Source of the DNA: Desertimonas sp963733085 | Lineage (GTDB): Bacteria > Actinomycetota > Acidimicrobiia > Acidimicrobiales > Ilumatobacteraceae | Length of the DNA: 64,000 nt | Direction of reading: 5' to 3' | NCBI GenBank assembly: GCA_963733085.1 | Contig: CAVTBY010000016.1 | Span: forward strand, 87,838-151,837 | The notes under the pieces: generated by a model | What the model saw: only the letters and a program-made list of their open reading frames with translations | Told to the model about the DNA's origin: nothing | The model's database searches: none | Translations under genes and position numbers: made by a program | Shown: piece by piece, positions 57,541 to 64,000 of the stretch | How positions within the stretch are numbered: the stretch's first letter is position 1 | Layout of the letters: each line of letters starts with the position of its first letter

Positions 57541-58803
57541 ATGACCATCACGGAATCCCCGCGGAACGCATGGCGCCAGGAGACGCCCGGTGCCGCCGGC
57601 TGGCGCCGGTCGGCCCGGCCGGACGACCCGGACAAGCTGTACCTGGCGTCGGCGGACTGCCACGCCCAGGAGCCGGCGTCGTACCTCGCCGAGCACATCG
57701 AGCCGCGAGTACCTCGACCGCATCCCGCACGTCGAGCGCCGCGACGACGGCTCGGAGTGGATCATCACCGAGGGCAACCGGCCGCAGCTCGTCAAGCGGG
57801 CGCGGTCGAGCGCCGACCGTCCAGGCGCGGCAGTCGTTCGAGCGGCCCGAGCACGACCGCCACTCCCCGGCGCGCATGGAGCCCGAGGACGTCCTGCGCA
57901 ACACGAGCGGGCTGACGATCGAGCAGCGCCTCGCCGACCAGGCCGCCGACGGCGTCGACGTCGAGCTGATCTTCCCGAACAAGGGCCTGCTGTGCTGGGC
58001 GACGCCCGACCCCGTGTTCGCCGACGCCATGTGCCGGGCGTGGAACCGCTGGGCCGTACGACTGGTTCGGCGGCGCCGGCGGGTGGAACGACGGGCCGCA
58101 CCCGGCCGCTGGCCTCGATCGCCACGGGCGACGTCGAGCTGGCCATGGCCGAGGCGACGTGGGCCGCCGAGCACGGCTTCGTCGGGCTGTGCCTCGGCAA
58201 CAGCCCGGTCTACGGCCCCAAGGAGTGGGGCCGGCTGGAGTACAACGACCCGCGCTTCGAGCCGTTCTGGGCGCTCGACCGAGGAGCTCGGCCTGCCGCT
58301 GACGTTCCACGTGTCGACCGGCCGCGACCCGCGGGCCGTCGGCGGCAACGGCGGGGCGATCATCAACTACGTCTGCCACAGCATGGAGACGACGATCGAG
58401 CCGCTCGTGCAGCTGATCACGTCGGGCGTGTTCGAGCGCCACCCCGGCCTGCAGGCCGGCCTGGTCGAGTCCGGCATCGGCTTCGTGCCGTGGCTGCTGG
58501 AGACGATGGACTACGCCTACCGGGCCCACCACATGTGGGTGCGGCCGGTGATCCCCGAGCTGCCGTCGACGTACTTCCGCCGAGCACTGCTTCGCCACGT
58601 TCCAGGAGGACCACGTCGGCCTCGAGGCGGCCGAGCCGCCACGACCTCGTCGGCAACCTGATGTGGGCCAACGACTACCCGCACCACGAGGGGTCGTGGC
58701 CGTACTCGGCGGCGTCGATCGAACGGCAGATGTCCGGGCTCAGCCGAGCGACTCCCGGGCGCAGATCCTCGGACTCAACGCCAAGCGCGTGTTCGCGCTC
58801 TGA
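57541..58803 (+). CDS. Amidohydrolase family 2 protein (frameshifted)
   Basis: ATG 57541. ASADCHAQEPASYLAEHIEP (metal-binding region), DVELIFPNKGLLCWATPDP, AMCRAWNRWA, LPLTFHVSTGRDPRAVGG and VRPVIPELPSTYF are typical of the TIM-barrel family that includes decarboxylases such as ACMSD-like enzymes and steroid or aromatic acid hydrolases. Ends at TGA 58801-58803, overlapping the next ATG by one base. First of three genes on this strand. About six breaks. Confidence 0.85.
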
Positions 58804-59967
58804 TGCACGGCGCCGCCGTCGTCGCCGGCGTCGGCGAGTCGACCTACTACAACCGCGGCGGCGCGCCCGACAGACGGAGTTCCAGCTGGCCTGCACCGCC
58901 ATCCGCAACGCCGTCGCCGACGCCGGGCTGGCGCTCGCCGACGTCGACGGCGTTCGTCGCCTACATGGAGCGCAACGAGCCGGTGCGGTTGAGCGCCGCG
59001 CTCGGCGTCGGCGACCTCGAACTTCACGGCCCAGACGTTCGGCGGCGGCGGCAACGGGGCCGGCGCGGCGGTGACGATCGCCGACGCCGCCGTCAGCGCC
59101 GGGTACGCCGACTGCATCGTCGTGTTCCGCTCGCTCGCCCAGGGCCAGTTCGGCCGCTACGGCCAGGCCGCCGGGGCACGGCGGGCCAGGGGAGCCGCGG
59201 CGTACACCGCGCCGTACGGGATGCTCACGCCGGCCCAGACGACGGCGATGCAGACGATGCGGTTCATGCACGACCACGGCGTGACCCAGGACAGCCTGGC
59301 CGAGATCGCCCTGACTCGCTACGCCCACGCCCAGCGCAACCCGCGGGCGATCCGCTACGGCACGCCGCTGACGCGCGAGGAGTACCACGCCTCGCGCTGG
59401 ATCGCCGAGCCGTTCCACCTCTACGACTGCTGCCCGGAGAACGACGGGGCGGCGGCGATCGTCGTGACCACCGCCGAGCGGGCGCCGCGACCTGCGCCAG
59501 CCCGCCGGTGGCGATCGTCGCCGGCGCCCACGGGCTCGAGCACCGCGACGGCGTCGCCGCGTTCGGCGAGGCCAACTTCCCGACCGCCCACCACCGCCAC
59601 GTCGGCCGCACGCTGTGGGAGCGGGCCGGCGTCGACGCCCGGACGACGTCCAGGTGGCCCAGTTCTACGAGAACTTCACCGGCCCGGTGCTGATGGCGAT
59701 CAGCCGAGATGGGGTTCTGCGAGCCGGGCGAGCTGAACGACTTCGTCGGCCGACGGCAACATCCGCTGGCCCGACGGCCGGCTGCCGATCAACACGAGCG
59801 GCGGCAACATCGGCGAGGCCTACATCCACGGGTTCGGCAACGTCGTCGAGGCGGTGCGCCAGGTGCGCGGCGACTCGACGTGCCAGGTCGCCGACGTCGA
59901 GCTGAGCCTGTCGGTGTCCGGTCCCGGCTACGCGCCGGGCAGCGCCGTGCTGTTCGGGCGGTTGTGA
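58803..59967 (+). CDS. Thiolase-like lipid-transfer protein (frameshifted)
   Basis: ATG 58803. Thiolase fold of the non-catalytic/SCP-x type: AVVAGVGESTYYNRGG, GGGGNGAGAAVTIADAAVSAGY, YDCCPENDGAAAIVVTTAERA, QFYENFTGPVLMAISEMGF and GGNIGEAYIHGFGNVVEAVRQ. Such proteins act with DUF35/OB-fold partners as aldolases or thiolases in steroid side-chain breakdown (Ltp2-like). The partner follows directly. Several breaks. Confidence 0.87.
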
Positions 59968-59968
59968 C

Positions 59969-60382
59969 ATGGGCGCGCTGCCCGACGACTGGACGCTGCC
60001 GGAGCTCACGCCGTTCAACGAGGCCTGGTTCACGTCCGGCGCGCTGGCGATCCAGCGCTGCACGCAGTGCGCCACGCTGCAGCACCCGCCCGGAGGAGAT
60101 CTGCCACGCCTGCGGGGCGATGACGTTCGACACCGTGACGCTGGCGCCGCGCGGCACCGTCGCCAGCTACACGGTCGTCCACTACGCCGCGCAACCGGCG
60201 CTGGCCGACGCCGTGCCGTACACGGTCGTGCTCGTCAGCCTCGACGACGCGCCGCACCTGCGGGTCGTCGGCAACCTCGACGGCGACGACGTGCACATCG
60301 GCATGCCGTCGTGCCGTACTGGGACGAGCGCGCCGCCGACGACGGCACCGCGATCCTGCTCCCGCAGTGGCGCCCCGCCTGA
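59969..60382 (+). CDS. Zn-ribbon OB-fold protein (DUF35), thiolase partner (frameshifted)
   Basis: ATG 59969. A rubredoxin-like zinc ribbon CTQCATLQHPP...CHACG and OB-fold GTVASYTVVHYAAQPALADAV, VLVSLDDAPHLRVVGNLDG. DUF35 proteins form heterodimers with thiolase-like Ltp proteins and help bind acyl-CoA. It follows the thiolase by one base. Breaks near 60,090 and 60,310. Confidence 0.88.
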   Translation: MGALPDDWTLPELTPFNEAWFTSGALAIQRCTQCATLQHPPGGDLPRLRGDDVRHRDAGAARHRRQLHGRPLRRATGAGRRRAVHGRARQPRRRAAPAGRRQPRRRRRAHRHAVVPYWDERAADDGTAILLPQWRPA

Positions 60383-60452
60383 TCTACCCGAGTGTTTCCG
60401 CCGACCGGGATGTGCCTCGGGGCGTCGGTCGTCACGAACGTAGGGTGCCGGG

Positions 60453-60851
60453 ATGGTGAGCGTCGACGAGGCGGCCCGCCTCGCGCGCAGCTGCCCGAGG
60501 TCGTCGAGGGCGACAGCCACGGCCATCGCGCCTGGTCGGTGGCCGGCAAGGCGTTCGCCTGGAGCGGCCGTTCAGCAAGGCCGATCTCCGCCGGTTCGGC
60601 GACACCACTCCGCCGGACGGACCGATCCTGGCCGTGCGCGTCGAGGACCTCGGCGAGAGGAGGCGGTGCTCGCCACGGGCAGCGGGGATTCTTCACGATC
60701 CCGCACTTCGACGGCTACGCCGCCGTGCTGATCCAGCTGCGGACCGTCACGAAGCGGGCGCTGCGGGACGCGCTCGTCGACGGCTGGCTGGCGTGCGCCC
60801 CGACCCACCTCGCGGACGACTACTCGGGCGCGGCCGGGCCACCGCCGCTGA
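60453..60851 (+). CDS. Second MmcQ/YjbR-family protein (frameshifted)
   Basis: ATG 60453. DEAARLARSLPEVVEGDSHGH (across a break), HRAWSVAGKAFAWERPFSKAD, FTIPHFDGYAAVLIQLRTV and RALRDALVDGWLACAPTHLADDY. Family as at 56272. Its end is uncertain; TGA 60849-60851 is the nearest in a plausible frame, converging on the LLM gene end at 60856. Confidence 0.8.
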
Positions 60852-60855
60852 TCCC

Positions 60856-61832
60856 TCAGACGTGGGGCGGCAGGCCGGCGACGACGGTCGTCACCAGCCG
60901 ATCGAGCTGCGCCATCGCCGCCTCGGGCTCCGGCGGCAGGAAGCAGGCGACCGTGGCCGCCCCGGCCGCGCCGAGCGCATCGAGGTGGGCGGCCACGTCG
61001 TCGGGCGACCCGATCGCGCCGAGGTGCGACCCACCAGTCCTCGGGGAAGGCGTCGACGGCGTCCTCGCCGCGGTCCTCGATCAGCTCTGCCATCTCGTCG
61101 TGGAACGGGTTGCTGCGCATCCCCGGCGGCGCGCCCTGGGCGACGAGCTCGACGAACCACCCTGCCAGGGCGCGGCGGGCGTCCTGCCGATCGTCGCCGA
61201 TCGACATCGCGCTGTAGGTGACGACGTCGAAGGGTCCCGGCGCGGCGGCCGCGGCGATCGCGTCACCGACCGCGGCCGGGCCGGACATCTCGGCCAGCAC
61301 GAGTCCGTCGGCGCAACGACCGGCCGCGGCCAGCGAGACCGGGCCACGTACGCCGGCCAGGACCGGCGGGGCCGGCTGCGGCGGTTGGTCGAGGACGACG
61401 CCGTCGAGGTGCACGAACCGGCCGTGCGTCGTGACCGTCTCCCCGTGCAGCAGGGACCGCACCGCGGTGATCGACCTCTTCGAGGGCCGTCACGGGCGAG
61501 GGCTGGCGAGCGCCGATCTGGGCCATCCAGCTCTGCACGCCGTGGCCGATGCCGCCGATCACCCGGCCGGGGGCCAGCGCGGCGAGGGTGGCCAGCTCCA
61601 TCGCCGTGATCGCCGGGTTGCGGGCCACGGCCGGCATGATCCCGATCCCCACGGTCAGACGCTCGGTGACGGCCAGCGCCGTGGCGGCCAGGGAGACGCC
61701 GGCCGATAGAGAGCAGTCCTCGATCACCCACGCTGGTCGACGCCGCGACGTCGGCGGCGAGGGCCACGTCGCGGATCAGGCGGGCGTCGAGCTCGCGGGG
61801 ACGCCATCCTCGATCGCCGGCCGTCGCGCCAT
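60856..61832 (-). CDS. LLM-class F420/flavin-dependent oxidoreductase (frameshifted)
   Basis: ATG 61832. A luciferase-like barrel: GIGIMPAVARNPAITAMEL, APGRVIGGIGHGVQSWMAQIG, PPVLAGVRGPVSLAAAGRCADG and LVLAEMSGPAAV, ending LVTTVVAGLPPHV at TGA 60856. In Acidimicrobiia these mostly use coenzyme F420. It begins two bases after the stop of the beta-lactamase-like gene and is co-transcribed with it. Confidence 0.86.
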
Positions 61833-61834
61833 GG

Positions 61835-63079
61835 CTACGGCTCGACGACGGCGGCGTGGACGAGCTGCCTGAGCTGGCTGCGCAGCGGGCAGCGAGTTGC
61901 TCGGCAGGAGCTGGGTCATGAACACGACGGAGAGGTCGCGCACCGGGTCGACCCAGTAGGCGGTGCTCGCCGCGCCGCCCCAGCCGTGGTCGCCGACGCT
62001 GCCGGGCACCTTGGCCGTGACCGGGTCGATGGTCACGCTCACGCCGAGCCCGAACCCGACGCCGTCGAACGTCGTCTCGCTGAACAGCGGCCGGCCGAAC
62101 GTCGTCAGGTCGGCGTTGCCGGGGAGGTGGTTGCGGGCCATGTAGTCGACGGTGCCCGGCGCCAGGAGGCGGACGCCGTCGAGCTCGCCGCGGCGCCGCA
62201 GCATCTCGGCGAAGCGGACGTAGTCGCCGGCCGTGCCGCACAGGCCGCCGCCGCCCATCGTCGCCGACGGCGGCGCGCAGGGCCGCCGCGCCCATGGCGT
62301 CGAAGCGCATCGCCGTGCCCGTGCCGGGGTCGGCGTGTACAGCGCGGCCAGCCGGTCGACCCGATCGGGCGGGACGTGCCACATCGTCTCGCTCATGCCC
62401 AGCGGGTCGAGCACGTGCTCCTGCACGAACTCGGCGAACGGCACACCGGCGGCCGACCTCGACGACCCGGCCCAGGACGTCGGTGCTCATGCCGTAGTTC
62501 CACTCCGCGCCGGGCTGGAACGCCAGCGGCAGCTCGGCGAGCCGGTCGCACACGCCGGCCGAGGTCGAGCCCGGCCGGCACGCCCCACTCGAAGCCCGGC
62601 CTGGCGGTACAGGGCGTCGACCGGGTGCGCCTGCATGAACCCGTACGTCAGCCCGCTGGTGTGGGTGAACAGGTGCCACACCCGCATCTCCTCGGTCACC
62701 GGCTCGGTCTCCGGCCGCACCGCCGAGCCGCCCCGCCAGACGCGCAGTCGCTCGAACGACGGGATGTAGCGTGCGCACCGGATCGTTGAGCTCGAACCCG
62801 CCCTGCTCCCACAGGATCAGCGCGGCGACGGCCGTGATCGGCTTGGTCATCGAGTAGATCCGCCAGATCGTGTCGGTCTCCACCGGCAGCCCGGCCTCGA
62901 CGTCGCGGTGGCCGTACGTGCTGACGTGGGCGAGGCTGGCCGTGGCGGGAGACGGCGAGCAACCAGCCCGGCAGCCGGCCGTCGTCGACGTAGCGGCGGA
63001 AGTGGCGGTCCAGGCGGGCGAGGCGGCCGGCGTCGAGGCCGACGTCGGCCGGATCGATCTCGGTCTTCAGGGTCCCCAT
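61835..63079 (-). CDS. Class C beta-lactamase-like serine hydrolase (frameshifted)
   Basis: ATG 63079, about 414 residues. SxxK motif in RIYSMTKPITAVAALILW, YxN-like motif in WNYGMSTDVLGRVVEV, and WGGAASTAYWVDP with SVVFMTQLLPSN near the end. Such family VIII esterase/EstB-like proteins hydrolyse esters, often in steroid or polyester breakdown, and are not true lactamases. At least five breaks. Confidence 0.87.
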
Positions 63080-63149
63080 GGGCGAGCCAGTCAAGCAGGT
63101 GGCGCCGGCCCGTTTCACGATCGGGCGAGGGCCCCGGACCACGCCGACG

Positions 63150-64000
63150 TCAGGCGGCGCTGAGGGCCCGGGCGACCTCGGCCCACCGTCCGATCGACGA
63201 CGGGTCGTGGCGGATGCCGTCGGCAGCGGTGTAGGCGATCAGCCGCGTCGGCGAGGTCGCCGTAGCGCGCCTGCAGCGCGTCGGCGACGTCGTCCCACGG
63301 GCCGATGACGGCGAAGTGCTCGAGCATCTCGTCGGTGATCAGCGCGGCCATGCCCGCCAGGTCGCCGGCCTTCTGGCGTTCGTTGAGCCGGGCCGACGTG
63401 CCCTCGAACCCGAGGTCGTCGAACTGGAAGGCGTAGTTGCGCGTCGAGCCGTAGAAGGCGATCTGCGTCCGGCAACGCTGGATCAACGGCGCCCGCTCCT
63501 CCGCCGTGTCGCCCGGGGCGATCGAGCACGGGGATCATCAGGCCGACGTCGCTCGACGTCGCGCCCGGCACGCGCCGTGCCCTCGGCCAGCGCCGGGCGC
63601 AGCTTGCCGCGCAGGTACTCGACGGAGTGCAGCGGGTGGACGTGGATGCCGTCGGCCACCTCGCCGGCGGTGCGCACCATCACGTCGTTGACGGCGGCGA
63701 TGTCGAGCCGCAGGTCCTCGAACCCGTGGCGCCGCGGCAGGCCGGACGCCGGCAGCAGGCTCATGCGGTAGAAGCGGCCCTCGTAGGCGAGCGGGGCATC
63801 GCCGCGGAAGCGCGGCCCAGCAGGCCCGCACCGCAAGCACGTAGTCGCGCAGGCGGGCGACGGGCGGATCGAAGGCCGCGCCGTAGCGGCGCTCGATGTG
63901 GGCCCGCACCTGGCTGCCCAGCCCGAGCCGGAACCGCCCGCCGGTGACCTCGGCGAGCTCCCATGCCGTCTGGGCCGTGACCATCGGGCTGCGCGGGAAG
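63150..64000 (-). CDS. LLM-class oxidoreductase, 5' end outside window (frameshifted)
   Basis: The frame enters at 64000 with SPMVTAQTAWELAEVTGGRF, the FMN/F420-binding core of the luciferase-like family. Then come LGLGSQVRAHIERRYGAAF, ADGIHVHPLHSVEYL and, after breaks near 63,530 and 63,470, TQIAFYGSTRNYAFQFDDLG. The pattern matches actinobacterial TIGR03617-like F420 oxidoreductases. Stop TGA 63150-63152. Upstream of the serine hydrolase by 71 bases on the same strand. Confidence 0.86.

Overview
The window is GC-rich DNA from an actinobacterium, most likely of the class Acidimicrobiia (Ilumatobacter/Microthrix-type). This is inferred from the codon use, the F420/LLM oxidoreductases, the acyl-CoA enzymes, the der plus DUF512 pair and the many GTG starts with 4-base start/stop overlaps. 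No rRNA or marker phylogeny was available to confirm it.

The window appears to be two pieces joined artificially. Bases 1 to about 28,490 have mostly intact frames. They hold, in order: an O-acyltransferase with SGNH domain (cut by the window start), glutaminase, an AlkD-like DNA repair protein and a PRC-barrel protein. A 1.16 kb remnant of an integrative element follows, sitting in a tRNA-Pro gene with 27-bp direct repeats and a beheaded tyrosine integrase. Next come der, the DUF512 radical-SAM gene and ispH, then acyl-CoA dehydrogenase and acyl-CoA ligase, a cupredoxin, an aldehyde dehydrogenase, a glycerophosphodiesterase, a gamma-glutamyltransferase, membrane proteins, an M20 amidohydrolase, an M50 protease and a phosphoribosyltransferase. 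After these are an AbiEi/DUF559-type gene bracketed by two inverted 48-bp palindromic elements, a three-gene molybdenum hydroxylase operon, PPK2 and a peptide-binding protein. The frame errors begin in that last gene. The start of a permease gene then breaks off at about 28.49 kb.

From about 28.52 kb to the end, almost every gene needs one or more one-base corrections to read through, mostly removal of a single inserted G or C. I read these as sequencing errors, not as biology. After mental correction the genes are convincing. First is a circularly permuted ATP-grasp / alpha-E / transglutaminase cluster (28.5-33.8 kb), predicted to make and process a peptide-like product. Then come an MFS transporter, an alkylation-repair block (Ada-AlkA fusion plus Ogt), a pentapeptide-DinB protein and a complete sugar ABC importer (38.6-43.6 kb) with a LacI regulator and candidate shared operators.

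Bases 44-57 kb hold GNAT, a metallopeptidase, enoyl-CoA hydratase, an orphan sugar-ABC ATPase, an HD/LuxR regulator, alpha/beta hydrolase, APH-type kinase, PAQR/hemolysin III and ASCH-domain genes, an ArsR-SRPBCC pair divergent from a solitary clpP with two palindromic operators between them, and a DUF6325 gene. Bases 57.5-64 kb hold a catabolic island: amidohydrolase, thiolase and Zn-ribbon/OB-fold partner, then, on the other strand, two LLM flavin/F420 oxidoreductases and a class C beta-lactamase-like hydrolase. No CRISPR array, complete prophage or rRNA was seen.
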